From contig CAWACR010000003.1 of the NCBI GenBank assembly GCA_963780675.1, forward strand, positions 1,178,001 through 1,242,000: 64,000 nucleotides of DNA. The letters are read 5' to 3'. The translations under genes were made by a program, and so were the position numbers. This stretch comes from JAHECE01 sp963780675 (GTDB lineage Bacteria > Actinomycetota > Actinomycetes > Actinomycetales > JAHECE01). Below the pieces are notes generated by a model that ran no database searches, had not been told where the DNA came from, and saw only the letters and a list, made by a program, of their open reading frames with translations. This document shows, one piece after another, positions 27,178-35,878 of the stretch (its first letter is position 1; each line of letters opens with the position of its first letter).

Positions 27178-29521
27178 TTAGGGGTGCGCTCCGCCCGCGG
27201 GTTCGGGTGTGGCGTGCACGGTGGCCGCGCCGGCCGGGACGAGGCTGAAGGCGCCTTCTTCCTCTTGGGCGTTGTGCAGGCGAAGGACGGCGTAGAGGCC
27301 GTAGAGCAGGCGGCGCAGCTCGACGACGTCCTCGGGCTGGACGTTGTCGTTGTCCAGGTCGACCAGGAGGCGGCGCAGTCGGCTGACCTGGTGCTCGATC
27401 TCGGCGTGGGTGCGGCTCAGGGCCGCGGTGGCGTCGCTGCCGCCGAGGGCGCGGGCGACGAGGGGCACGAGGAGCTCCTCGTCGGCCCGCTCGTGCGGCA
27501 GGAGCTCGCCCTCGAGGTGGTCGAGCAGGGCGTGCGCCGCGGTCGAGGTCGGTGTCGTGGGTCGACAGTCGAATCGGCCACGGACCGGATCTGCTCGACC
27601 ACGGGCAGGAGGGCGTCGTGCTCGGCGCGCAGACGTAGGGCGGTGGCCACGTCCTCGGGCGGCATCGTGATCGTGTGGACCTTGCCGGGCAGCACGGCGC
27701 GCAGGGCGATCCCGATCGCCAGGACGTCGATGACTTCCTGCAGGACAGCGCCGGCGGCGGGGGGCAGGAGCCCGGCCGCCGCGCCAACCATCGCGACCAG
27801 CGACAGGCCCATCCCGACGACGACGGCTTGCAGGGCGATGGTCTTGGACCGGCGGGCGATGAGGATGGCGTCGGCGAGGGCGTCGATCCGATCGACCGTC
27901 AGGACGACGTCGGCCGCCTCCGACGACGCGGTCGCCCCCCGGGCGGCCAGCGCCACCCCGACGCCGGCCGCAGCCAGGGCCGGGGCGTCGTTCACGCCGT
28001 CGCCGACCATGATCGTCGCGGCGTGCGCAGACTCCCGGCCGATCGCGGCGAGCTTGTCGGCGGGGTCGCAGTCGGCCAGCACGGTGTCGACGCCCACGAT
28101 CCGACCGACGGTGTCGGCGATGTCCGCACGGTCCCCGGTGACCAGGACCACGCGGGTGATTCCCGCGTCGCGCAACGCACGGACCATCCGGGGCGCGTCG
28201 GGCCGGATCGGGTCCTCCAGCAGGAACGCACCCGCGGGTTCGCCGTCGACCGCGGCGAACACCGTCAGCGACCCGTCGAGGTCGGCGCGGCGGCGGACCT
28301 GACGGACCCACAACGGCTGCATGGTCGCCGACGATCCACGCGGCCTTGCCCAGACGGACCCGACGGCCGCCGACCACGCCTTCGACGCCGTACCCGTGGA
28401 CCTCCTGCACGTCCGCCGGCATCTGCAGGGCCAGCCCGCGGCGGGCACCGGCGGTCACGATCGAACTCGCCAGAACATGCGCGGACACCTGGTCGAGCGA
28501 GGCGGCCAGACGCAGCAGCTCGTCGCGCGTCCACCATCGCCCGCGGTGACGACGTCGGCCAGCCCCGGCCGGCCCTGGGTCAGGGTGCCGGTCTTGTCGA
28601 AGAGCATCACCCGCCCGGCGGCCAGGCGTCTCCAGCGCGCCGCCACCCTTGACGACGACACCGATGTCGCGCCGCGCGGGACAGCCCGGACATGATCGCG
28701 ATCGGGGCCGCCAGCAGCAGCGGGCACGGGGTCGCGACGACGAGCACCGCGACGGCGCGGACCGGGTCCCCCGCCACCGCCCACGCCACGCCCGCCAGGA
28801 CGAGGGTGAGCGGGACGAAGTAGACCGCGAACCGGTCCGCCGTCCGCACGAACGGCGCCGACGAGGCCTGGGCCTGCTCGACCAGGCGCACCACCCCGGC
28901 GTACGTGGACTGCGCCGCCGACGCCGTCGCGACCAGGTCGAACGGGCCGCCCGCGTTGACGACCCCGCTGCGCACGGCCTCCCCCGCCGCGCGCTCGACC
29001 GGCAGCGACTCACCCGTCAGCGCGGCCTCGTCCAACACCGCCGTGGACACCAGCCGCCCGTCCACCGGGACGATCTCCCCCGTGCCCACCAGCAGGCGAT
29101 CACCCGGGACCACGTCCTCGACCGGGACCTCGACCACCCCGGCGGCGACCCGGCGCCGGGCCGTGCGCGGGGCCCGCTCGACCAGCAGGCTCAGCTCCCG
29201 GCGCGCGCGTGCCGCGGCCCGCGCCTCGAGCAGCTGCCCGCTCGCGAGCATCACCGTGATCATCGCGCCCGCGAACGGCTCGTCCACCACGAGCGCACCC
29301 GCCAGGGCCAGCACCGCGATCACGTCCACGCTCGGCTGCCGGCGCCGGATCGCCGCGACCGTCCACGCCACCGAGAACACCAGACCCAGCACCGTGCCCG
29401 CCATCCACAGCACCCGGGCGGTGGAGTCGGCACCCGCCAACCACGCCACACCGCCCGCCAGCAGCAGCACCGTCGATGAGACGAACAGCAGCAGCTCTTT
29501 GCGTTCCTTCAGGCCGGCCAT
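27178..29521 (-). pseudogene. P1B-5-type metal ATPase fused to a C-terminal hemerythrin domain, several frameshifts
   Basis: The N-terminus (MAGLKERKELLLFVSSTVLL) lacks a metal-binding domain and leads straight into helices. Then come the actuator motif AALTGESLPVE, the transport-site helix VVATPCPLLLAAP (TPCP instead of CPC), DKTGTLTQGRP, SAHVLASSIV where most P1B pumps have SEHPLA, and MVGDGVNDAPALAAA. After the last helices a hemerythrin-like domain follows: RAEHDALLP, LLPHERADEELLVPL, RTHAEIEHQVSRLR and RLHNAQEEEGAFSL, with His and Glu ligands for a di-iron centre. TPCP plus hemerythrin is the known P1B-5 layout (Fe2+/Ni2+ export). About five one-base shifts break it, probably sequence errors. 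Confidence 0.82.
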
Positions 29522-29666
29522 GGAGCCATTCTCAGCCGTCGCCGCGCGCCGCGACGAAGGACCGGGGTCACACCGCTGCGACGTGGATAGATTCGCTCTC
29601 GCTCGCACCGGCTTGTCGGCACCGCCGTCGGACGATGTCGCCGGAGCAGCCCTGAGGAGAGCCCCG

Positions 29667-30179
29667 ATGTTCGACACGATCGCTGGACTGCCGCTCCACC
29701 CCCTCGTCGTCCACGCGACCGAGGTCATCGTTCCCGTCGCCGCGCTCACCGTCGCCCTGGCGGCCCTGTGGCCCGCGTTCCGGAAGTGGGCGCGCTTCCT
29801 GCCCCTGGCGATCTCCCTCCTCGCCCTGGTCCTCGTGCCCGTCTCCACCCAGTCGGGTGAGGCGCTCGAGGAGCGGGTCGGGGAGAACTCCCTCATCGAG
29901 ACCCACTCCCAGCTCGCCGAAGGCCTCCTGCCCTGGGTGGTCGGCCTGGTGGTCGTCGCCGCCGTGATGCTCTGGTGGTACTGGAACGAGCGCAAGGCGA
30001 CCACGCCGCGTGCGCCCAGGTGGGTCGCCGTCGTCATCGCCGTCGTCGCGCTCGTCGTCTCGACCGGGACCCTGGTCCAGGCCGTGCGCATCGGGCACAG
30101 CGGCGCGACCGCCGTATGGTCCGAAGACATGGGCAACCCCGCCCCCGCCTCCGAATCCGGGGACAGCGACGAAGGCTGA
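29667..30179 (+). CDS. DUF2231 membrane protein
   Basis: A 170-residue protein of four helices, starting at ATG 29667 behind GAGGAGA. The opening DTIAGLPLHPLVVHATEVIV contains the family's HPLVVHA motif; further helices are LPLAISLLALVLVPVSTQSG, LLPWVVGLVVVAAVMLWWYW and WVAVVIAVVALVVSTGTLVQ. DUF2231 proteins are of unknown function and often occur with redox or metal genes. It diverges from the P1B-5-type ATPase with about 145 bases between, so the two may share a promoter region. Confidence 0.85.
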   Translation: MFDTIAGLPLHPLVVHATEVIVPVAALTVALAALWPAFRKWARFLPLAISLLALVLVPVSTQSGEALEERVGENSLIETHSQLAEGLLPWVVGLVVVAAVMLWWYWNERKATTPRAPRWVAVVIAVVALVVSTGTLVQAVRIGHSGATAVWSEDMGNPAPASESGDSDEG

Positions 30180-30336
30180 CCCCGCATCGCACGCGGACGG
30201 GTCATGGAAGCACGCGCCCGACGTCGCCGGACCGTTCGGCATCGAACCGCGTCGAGCGCCTCGGTCCGTGGCGCGCCGCGTCGGGCCGGGGTAGAACGGG
30301 AGGACAGGTCCCGCACGAGCGGCGAAGGAGCCGACC

Positions 30337-30735
30337 ATGACCGAGCAGTGCCACTTCACGATTGCGACCGTCGCCGAGCAGAGCGCGGACTTCCGACGCG
30401 TCCTGTGGACGGGAGTGCACTCTCAACTGGTGATCATGACCATCCCCGTGGGCGGTGAGATCGGCGAGGAGGTCCACGAGCACACCGACCAGATCCTCAC
30501 GTTCGTCAGCGGCACCGGAGAGACGGTGCTCGACGGCGAGACCACGCCGATCACCCAGGGTGACCTCGTCTGCGTCCACGCCGGCGCCCGGCACAACGTC
30601 CTGAACACCGGTCCCATCCCTCTCGTGCTCCACACCGTCTACGCCCCACCGCAACACGCCGTCGGCGCCATCCACGCGACCAAGGAGGCAGCCGAGGCCG
30701 CCGAGGCCGCGGGCGAAGACGAACCGCCGGCCTAG
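30337..30735 (+). CDS. Cupin-domain protein
   Basis: A 132-residue small cupin. The first metal motif is GGEIGEEVHEHTDQILTFVS with two His and a Glu, and the second is DLVCVHAGARHNVLN. Between them sits the Gly-rich turn GTGETVLDGE. Small stand-alone cupins bind a divalent metal and may act as isomerases, dioxygenases or sensors; no pathway context is given by the neighbours. The C-terminus is an Ala/Glu-rich tail that is probably disordered. ATG start, spaced well after the DUF2231 gene. Confidence 0.85.
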   Translation: MTEQCHFTIATVAEQSADFRRVLWTGVHSQLVIMTIPVGGEIGEEVHEHTDQILTFVSGTGETVLDGETTPITQGDLVCVHAGARHNVLNTGPIPLVLHTVYAPPQHAVGAIHATKEAAEAAEAAGEDEPPA

Positions 30736-30865
30736 CCCGAGGGGTTACCCGGCGCCGATCCATGTCGATCTGTGCAGGTCAGCGCCACCCCCAGCCGTCG
30801 CCACGATCGTGCGAGACTGCCGGGATCGGGGACCAGGACCGGACCGCCGACGTCAGGAACCCACC

Positions 30866-31267
30866 GTGGACGAGACCACCCGCACCGCCCTGCACCGCAA
30901 CCAAGTGATCGACCTGACAACGACCGGCCGGCGGACGGGGCAAGCGCGGCGGATCGAGATCTTCCTGCACCAGGACCGCGGTCTGCTGTTCATCAGCGGG
31001 CTGCCGCGGGAGCGGACGCGGGCCTGGATCCACAACATCACGGCCGACCCCCGCGTGATCGTCCACCTCAAGCAGTCCGTCGTCGCCGACATCCCCGCCA
31101 CCGCGCGAGTGGTCACCGACCCGGACGAGCGGCGCCCCCTCATCGAGGCCGCCGCACGGCGCTGGGGCCGCACCGATATCCCCGCCATGCTCGCCCACAG
31201 CCCGCTCATCGTGCTCACCGTCGACGACGACACCCCGCCGGCCCGCGGCCAAGATTCGCGACCGTAA
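30866..31267 (+). CDS. F420-dependent nitroreductase-family (Ddn-like) protein
   Basis: From GTG 30866 the 133-residue product matches the deazaflavin (F420)-dependent nitroreductase/PPOX-like split-barrel family: NQVIDLTTTGRRTGQARRIE is the characteristic RxTGxxR opening, then LLFISGLPRERTRAWIHNIT and ADPRVIVHL. Members in actinobacteria reduce nitro or quinone compounds with F420H2 or bind related cofactors. An in-frame ATG 30809 gives an unconvincing arginine-rich extension. Length is near the lower end for the family but complete. Confidence 0.82.
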   Translation: MDETTRTALHRNQVIDLTTTGRRTGQARRIEIFLHQDRGLLFISGLPRERTRAWIHNITADPRVIVHLKQSVVADIPATARVVTDPDERRPLIEAAARRWGRTDIPAMLAHSPLIVLTVDDDTPPARGQDSRP

Positions 31268-31447
31268 GGGCGCCCTCGTCATCGAAGGCCCTGGCTTCCC
31301 CGCCTCGCGCAACCCGCGCGCCGGGCAAGGCGCCCGTCGCCGCCGACACCCCACCCGCCGTCCCGGGTTCCGCAGCTGCGTCCACCGTTGAGCGGGACGG
31401 CCCGAACGGCGAGGGCGGTGACCGATGCCCGGTGCCAGACTCGTCGC

Positions 31448-32125
31448 ATGTCGCCGGTGGTGCGCAGGATCGTTCAGCTCCTCGTCCTGACGCTGGTCCA
31501 GGCGGCTGTCCTCTTCGCGTGCGCCGGCACCCTGGCGTGGGGCGCGGGCTGGTTGTACGTCGGGCTGTACGTCGGGATGCTCCTGCTCGCATCGGTCGTC
31601 TTCCTCCCCCGCCACGCCGAGGTGGTCGCCGAGCGGAGCCGCGGTACGGCGGGCGGCAAGGCCTGGGACGTGCGCCTCACCCGCCTGCAGGCGGTGCCGA
31701 CGCTCGCCATCCTCGCCGTCGCGGGCCTCGACGAGAGGTTCGGCTGGACCGCGCCGCTGCCCGGGGTGGTCCGGGCGCTGGGCGTGGTCCTCTTCGCCGG
31801 CGGCTACGCCGTCGTCCTGTGGGCGATGTCGGTCAACACCTACTTTTCCGAGGTGGTGCGCATCCAGACCGAGCGCGGGCACCGGGTGATCACGGACGGG
31901 CCGTACCGGATCATCCGCCACCCCGGCTACGTCGGCATGCTGTGCTCGGCGCTGGGCTCCGTCGCTCTGCTGGACTCACCCTGGTCCTTGGTGCCGTGGG
32001 TCCTGTTTGCGGGTCTCGTCGTGGTGCGGACTGACCTGGAGGACCGAACCCTGCACGCCGAGCTCCCCGGCTACGCGCAGTACGCGGCCCGAACGCGGCA
32101 CCGGCTACTGCCCGGCCTCTGGTAG
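31448..32125 (+). CDS. Isoprenylcysteine carboxyl methyltransferase-like (ICMT/PEMT) membrane protein
   Basis: A 225-residue membrane protein from ATG 31448 with an N-terminal set of helices and the C-terminal ICMT core: RIQTERGHRVITDGPYRIIR then HPGYVGMLCSALGSVALLDS, and the terminal ELPGYAQYAARTRHRLLPGL. The GPYRxxRHPxY motif binds S-adenosylmethionine in ICMT and phospholipid methyltransferases. Bacterial homologs have mostly unknown substrates. It is the last clearly chromosomal gene before the accessory region that begins about 25 bases downstream. Confidence 0.87.
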   Translation: MSPVVRRIVQLLVLTLVQAAVLFACAGTLAWGAGWLYVGLYVGMLLLASVVFLPRHAEVVAERSRGTAGGKAWDVRLTRLQAVPTLAILAVAGLDERFGWTAPLPGVVRALGVVLFAGGYAVVLWAMSVNTYFSEVVRIQTERGHRVITDGPYRIIRHPGYVGMLCSALGSVALLDSPWSLVPWVLFAGLVVVRTDLEDRTLHAELPGYAQYAARTRHRLLPGLW

Positions 32126-32150
32126 ACGCACCCCGCTCCTGCAGGAGAGC

Positions 32151-32395
32151 CAAACCGCAGCGACAGAAAGTGCCGGCGTACGTCGTGCGCGCTGCGTGAT
32201 CGGTCGACAGACAGGGGTGCCACCCTCACAGGCCCGCCCGGCCCTCGACACTCGGGTGCCGCGCGCGCTTGACCTCTTGACGTTTCGACTTGGGGGCCAG
32301 TGCTGTGACCTGCAAGGACGCAACCGCGGATTCCACCGCCGTCCAGCCCGGTCCAGTCCGATCCTCGCCACAGTTAGGCTCCCCGGCCCGGCTCC
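32151..32395. repeat. Outer direct repeat, left copy (~245 bp)
   Basis: Shares long matching blocks with 52043-52291 in the same orientation: GCGTACGTCG, GCGCTGCGTGATCGGTCGAC, ACAGGGGTGCCACCC, AGGCCCGCCCGG, TTGACGTT and TGACCTGCA. Divergence between blocks suggests an old duplication. The pair encloses the whole accessory region. No protein is encoded; it may be an attachment region or the trace of two element ends. Confidence 0.65.
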
Positions 32396-32402
32396 CGACC
32401 AC

Positions 32403-32437
32403 GAAGAAGGGCCGCTCCTCTTCCGAGAAACGGCCCC
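32403..32437 (-). terminator. Terminator-like hairpin downstream of a tRNA-Pro 3' end
   Basis: Read on the minus strand, GGGCCG and CGGCCC pair around an inner CTC/GAG stem and are followed by TTCTTC. It lies 17 bases beyond the tRNA-Pro(GGG) 3' fragment, where a tRNA terminator would be. Only this copy of the tRNA end has it, which suggests this side is the native chromosomal flank. Confidence 0.5.
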
Positions 32438-32453
32438 TGACCTGGTGTTCTGT

Positions 32454-32515
32454 TGTCGGGCTGACAGGATTTGAACCTGCGACCCCTTGACCCCCAGGTC
32501 TCGGCAACCCGTTCA
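32454..32515 (-). repeat. Attachment-like core A: 3' half of tRNA-Pro(GGG) plus 18 bases
   Basis: On the minus strand 32497-32454 reads from the GGG anticodon loop through the variable and T arms to the acceptor strand (ending CAGCCCGACA). The 62-base block is identical at 37769-37830 and 45329-45390. The 5' half of the tRNA is absent, so this is not a working tRNA but the usual footprint of a tRNA-targeting integrative element. Confidence 0.8.
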
Positions 32516-32576
32516 CAGGCGTTCACCGGGATACGTCGTCGCAGGTCACAGGAACGCACGCACCGGTGCGAACTGC

Positions 32577-32629
32577 CACGAACGTGGGCGATAGCCGCCT
32601 GATGGCTACATTCTCGGCTACACGGCGTG
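32577..32629. repeat. Right-arm repeat A with paired GGCTACA sites
   Basis: A 53-base block repeated at 37892-37944 and 47096-47147. It contains an inverted repeat CCACGAACGTGG and two GGCTACA heptamers, 32604-32610 and 32616-32622, with a 12-base period, as expected of integrase or excisionase arm sites. Confidence 0.65.
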
Positions 32630-32656
32630 TTCGGCTGCTGCCGCGCTAGGGAGGCG

Positions 32657-33016
32657 TCAAGGGGGGACGCGCACCCGGGTGCGTCCCGGGTCGATCGTCA
32701 CGAGGGCTCCATCCAGCAGTTGGTCGGCGACCTGGGTGATGGCGGCGAGGAGCAGGTCGCCGAGTGTCTCGGGGCGCAGATCCGATGCGCGGAGTTGGAT
32801 GACGCTGGGCCCGGAGTGGCCCCTGGCGGCCAGGATCGTGGTGAAGTCGAGGTCGTTGGTGAGAACGACGGCGCCCTGGCCGGTGGCGACGGCCATGATG
32901 TGTGCGTCGGTGGCGGTGACTTCGCCGACGTCGGACCAGTGCGTCGCCTCGTGGCCGGCCGTGCGCAGGCAGTCGACCCAGCGTGGCGACAGGTGCATGT
33001 CGACCAGCAGTCTCAT
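32657..33016 (-). CDS. DUF5615 PIN-like toxin (copy 1)
   Basis: A 119-residue DUF5615 protein, a short PIN-like fold. It opens MRLLVDMHLSPRWVDCL with the first acidic residue of the nuclease-like site, then VATGQGAVVLTNDLDFTTIL with the TNDLDF acidic motif, and IQLRASDLRPETLGDLLLAA. The family pairs with DUF433 antitoxins in toxin-antitoxin modules and is presumed to be an RNase. The start overlaps the antitoxin stop by four bases. A second copy at 47162-47533 is clearly homologous over its full length. Located just inside the first attachment-like sequence. Confidence 0.85.
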   Translation of the reverse strand: MRLLVDMHLSPRWVDCLRTAGHEATHWSDVGEVTATDAHIMAVATGQGAVVLTNDLDFTTILAARGHSGPSVIQLRASDLRPETLGDLLLAAITQVADQLLDGALVTIDPGRTRVRVPP

Positions 33017-33243
33017 GCGCTGGCTAGCGTCACTTCGCGTTCTTCGGCGAGCCAGGCCGCATAGCGCAGGGCCTGCAGGACGTCCTCACGCGTGGGGTAG
33101 GGGTAGTCGGAGAGCAGTTCATCGATGGACACGCCCACACCGATCTGGCCGACGATCATGCCGACAGTGACCCGCATCCCCCTGATGCAGGCGCGCCCGC
33201 CCATCACGCCCGGGTCGCGGGTGATCCGATCGAACGGTCCCAC
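33013..33243 (-). CDS. DUF433 antitoxin (copy 1)
   Basis: From GTG 33243 the 76-residue product opens GPFDRITRDPGVMGGRACIR, then GMRVTVGMIVGQIGVGVSID and YPYPTREDVLQALRYAAWLA, a full DUF433 domain (VapB-like winged helix fold). It should bind the DUF5615 toxin downstream and repress the operon. Copy 2 at 47530-47760 starts with ATG and differs at only a few residues. The longer upstream frame adds a sequence not shared with copy 2. Confidence 0.85.
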   Translation of the reverse strand: MGPFDRITRDPGVMGGRACIRGMRVTVGMIVGQIGVGVSIDELLSDYPYPTREDVLQALRYAAWLAEEREVTLASA

Positions 33244-33473
33244 GACGCTCCTCTCGCACCACCTCGTCGTGGCCAGTGTGGCGGCCACAATCCTGGCAAC
33301 ACCGGGTCGACGCCCACCCGTGGAGGGGACCCGTCAGGACGCTCCGCCGACCGCAGGTCTCAGCGGACATCACGAGCGGCGCCGCAGGGCGGTCGTCCGG
33401 TGATCCTCGTTCCGAGGCGGACGGACCATGAGCCTGTCCATGGCGGGATCGTCGACCACCTCGAGTCTTAGGG

Positions 33474-33770
33474 GTGAGTCACAACCGGCTGGCCGTCGCG
33501 ATCGGCGTCCCACCGCGCCGGATCAACGAGATCGTGCACGGCAAGCGCCGGATCACCGCGGACACCGCCCGCGGCCGGCGCGGTCCTTGGGCACCAGCGA
33601 GCGGTTCTGGCTCAACCTGCATTCCCGGTACGACCTCGAGATCGAGAAGGACCACCTCCGCCGCCGACCAGATCGCCGCCGCCAGGTCCCTCCTCGACTC
33701 CGGCGCCCTCTCCAAGACCGAGCACGACGTCCTCAAAGCCTGGGCCCTCGCGTACCCGCCAGCCGCACGG
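33474..33770 (+). pseudogene. higA: HigA-like antitoxin remnant, frameshifted
   Basis: The helix-turn-helix region SHNRLAVAIGVPPRRINEIV then HGKRRITADTA is intact, but a shift near 33570 moves the rest (LGTSERFWLNLHSRYDLEIE) into another frame. The N-terminus (the PGEVLLEE part) is not found upstream. A following piece, IAAARSLLDSGALSKTEHDV, looks like a SHOCT motif from another protein. No HigB toxin is visible next to it. A decayed antitoxin in cargo block 1. Confidence 0.65.
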
Positions 33771-34127
33771 TTTACGATCGAGTCGCAGCGCCCGGGGTGC
33801 CCGGAGCGGGGGTCATCGCCGGTCCGGGGCTCGGCTCCATCTCGCGCAGTTGCCTGCCCGGCGTCCCGGCCCCACTCGAGAGGTTCGCCGGGTCGCCCCC
33901 TGCGGATGACCGCTTGGTGAATCCCGACCGATCCAAGACCAGAGGGAGCGTCGACGTTCAGGACGACCTGACGCGCTGGCAGACCCCGCTCGGTAGACCC
34001 GATGCGGCACCCCAGGGGCCCGGCGTCGACCAGGGCGCCTCCGAGTCGCCTCGCCGAGCCCACCGGTGGGCGGCCGCAGGGCGTGCTCGCCTGGTCCTCC
34101 GACGCGGGTTGACGGCTGCCGGGGGTG

Positions 34128-34541
34128 TCAGGCGTCGTCGAGCTCGTCGAGGATGCGGGCCGCGACGAGTTCCTGGGAGGCGCGGCCGCGCTCGTCGAGG
34201 CCGGGTTCGGCGCGACGGGCCTCGATGGTCTCGAGGAGTTGGGCGAGAACGGTTCGGCGGACGTCGCCGCCGCCGGAGGAGCGAACGGAGACGTAGACCA
34301 GCACGGCCGGGCGCGTTGCGGAACGCCGTGGCGGCGCTGGTGTCGGTCAGGCCGGCGGCCACGAGCCGCTGCCGGACGAACGTCCTGCTTGGTGGCCAGC
34401 CACATCTGCGTGTTCATCGCCTCGAAGCGGTCCCTCAGGTCGGCGAGCACATCGAGCGCGGGCACGTCGAGGTCCGGCGTCAGGCCGAGGTCGATCAGCA
34501 CCCGCCTCGTCGGCGGCGAAGGGCGGCGAGGACGGCGTCAC
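34128..34541 (-). pseudogene. SulP transporter, C-terminal STAS-domain remnant
   Basis: In one frame LIDLGLTPDLDVPALDVLAD then LRDRFEAMNTQMWLATKQDV matches the STAS domain that ends SulP anion transporters; the next pieces (VAAGLTDTSAATAFRN, then SVRSSGGGDVRRTVLAQLLE to a stop at 34128) follow in other frames. All membrane helices are missing. A remnant with at least two indels; the first half of the transporter is not elsewhere in the window. Confidence 0.6.
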
Positions 34542-34580
34542 GCGGTTCGGCCTACTGCCGTGACGAAGTTGCCGGCCTGC

Positions 34581-35324
34581 TCATGACGCATCCGTGGTGA
34601 TCTCCTCGGTGGGGGGAGGAGTGGTCGCTGGTTCGATGGCGTTGACGGGTCCCGCGCCCCGGATCAGCAACCAGAAGGCCAGGCCCACTTCGGCGAGGAA
34701 GCTGACGACAAGTCCCGGGTAGCGGATCGCCGGGTAGTCCGGCAGCAGCAGGGCTTGGCTGAACCAGATCAGGACGGCGAGGCCGTCCAGTGCCAGCAGG
34801 ACACCGAGGAAGCGTGGCAGGAACCGCGACGTGTAGACCAGGTACGCCAGCGGGAACAGCCAGGTGGCAAAGAAGAGCTGCGCGGTAACGAAGCCGGTCT
34901 TGTAGGTGGCGATGGCAGCCAGGGCGAGAGCCTCCCCCTGCCCTCCGGAGCCCGCCACGAGACCGTTCTCGCTCAGTGCCAGGGCATTGATGAGCGGGAT
35001 CATGCTGGCGCACTGGACCGCGACACCCGCCGTGTTGAGGAGGAGAAACAGCAGAGCCAGGGTCTGATCGAGATGGTGGAGGAGCCAGTACAGCGCCCAC
35101 GCTGTCACCAGGAACAACAGCGCGGAGGTGTAGGCGAGCACCAAGCCGAGGCGGAACATGTCCGGGCTTGACGTGATGGTGTGCCACACCTGTTCGGGGC
35201 TGCCCATCCCGATGTGGCCCACCACGTCGCCCAGCACGGTGACGAGGATGTAGCCGAGGTACAGCCCACCTGCGAGTCTGGCCCGTACGGCGAGAGTGAC
35301 CTGATCAGTGCGGAAACCAGACAT
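34581..35324 (-). CDS. DUF4386-family membrane protein (paralog 1)
   Basis: The 247-residue product starts at ATG 35324 behind a strong GGAGAT site. It has about seven helices, including LAGGLYLGYILVTVLGDVVG, LGLVLAYTSALLFLVTAWAL, LALLFLLLNTAGVAVQCASM and VTAQLFFATWLFPLAYLVYT with the SRFLPRFLG turn typical of DUF4386. Function is unknown for the family. It is the last of four consecutive minus-strand genes for small polytopic proteins in cargo block 1, probably one operon with start at about 37.3 kb. Confidence 0.82.
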   Translation of the reverse strand: MSGFRTDQVTLAVRARLAGGLYLGYILVTVLGDVVGHIGMGSPEQVWHTITSSPDMFRLGLVLAYTSALLFLVTAWALYWLLHHLDQTLALLFLLLNTAGVAVQCASMIPLINALALSENGLVAGSGGQGEALALAAIATYKTGFVTAQLFFATWLFPLAYLVYTSRFLPRFLGVLLALDGLAVLIWFSQALLLPDYPAIRYPGLVVSFLAEVGLAFWLLIRGAGPVNAIEPATTPPPTEEITTDAS

Positions 35325-35347
35325 GCAGATCTCCTTTCGAGAGGGCC

Positions 35348-35845
35348 TCAGCCACGACGGCGCGGCGGGGCCTGCGGGTTTTGTCGATTGTCCCGATAGG
35401 TTGGGGGAGTACCGCGGGAGCTGTTCCGGCCGTAGAGTGCGCCCACTGCGACGCCGAGGGCGAGGAACCGGACCATGTTGAATACGGCGCCGATGACGAA
35501 GTAGCGCACCGGGTTCTCGGTGGCGGTGAAGAATTTCCCGGGGACATCCACGAGCACAGTAAGGACGACAAGGGCGAGCAGGCTGACGAGGACGGACTTG
35601 GACATCGGGGTACGGGTCGGAATCCTGTCGAAGTGCCGATACAGCAGGTAGCTGACAGCGACACCGAGGACCAGACCACCGGCCAGAGCCTGCGCCAGCA
35701 TGGGGAAATACGAAATCGACAGACCGGCCCGGTACTCGGCCGCCACAGGCGTCAAAGAGATGGCGAAGTTGGCCAGCCAGAAACCGCCGCCGCCCGCGCA
35801 GGCCGACAGCCACATTCGGCGAGTTCTCCCAGCAGGTTGACTCAT
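35348..35845 (-). CDS. Four-helix membrane protein in the DUF4386 cluster
   Basis: A 165-residue protein with hydrophobic segments FWLANFAISLTPVAAEY, MLAQALAGGLVLGVAVSYLL, SVLVSLLALVVLTVLVDVPG and FVIGAVFNMVRFLALGVAVG. It starts MSQPAGRTRRMW and ends in a basic, proline-rich tail. No family is recognised. It sits between two DUF4386 genes, 23 bases before the start of paralog 1, so it is probably part of the same operon. Confidence 0.72.
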   Translation of the reverse strand: MSQPAGRTRRMWLSACAGGGGFWLANFAISLTPVAAEYRAGLSISYFPMLAQALAGGLVLGVAVSYLLYRHFDRIPTRTPMSKSVLVSLLALVVLTVLVDVPGKFFTATENPVRYFVIGAVFNMVRFLALGVAVGALYGRNSSRGTPPTYRDNRQNPQAPPRRRG

Positions 35846-35878
35846 GACCCCAAATCCCAGGGTTCGTCGCTCACGCCG

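Noticed and set aside
32454..32497. Functional tRNA-Pro gene
   Set aside because: Only the anticodon loop to the 3' end is present in all three copies; the 5' half and D arm are missing.
32226..32516. Minus-strand ORF beginning MNGLPRPGGQGVAGSNPVSP, and similar frames at 37.5-38.2 kb and 44.2-45.4 kb
   Set aside because: The GVAGSNPVSP and WGSRGRRFKSCQP strings are simply translations of the tRNA-Pro 3' half and recur with each core; they are not proteins.
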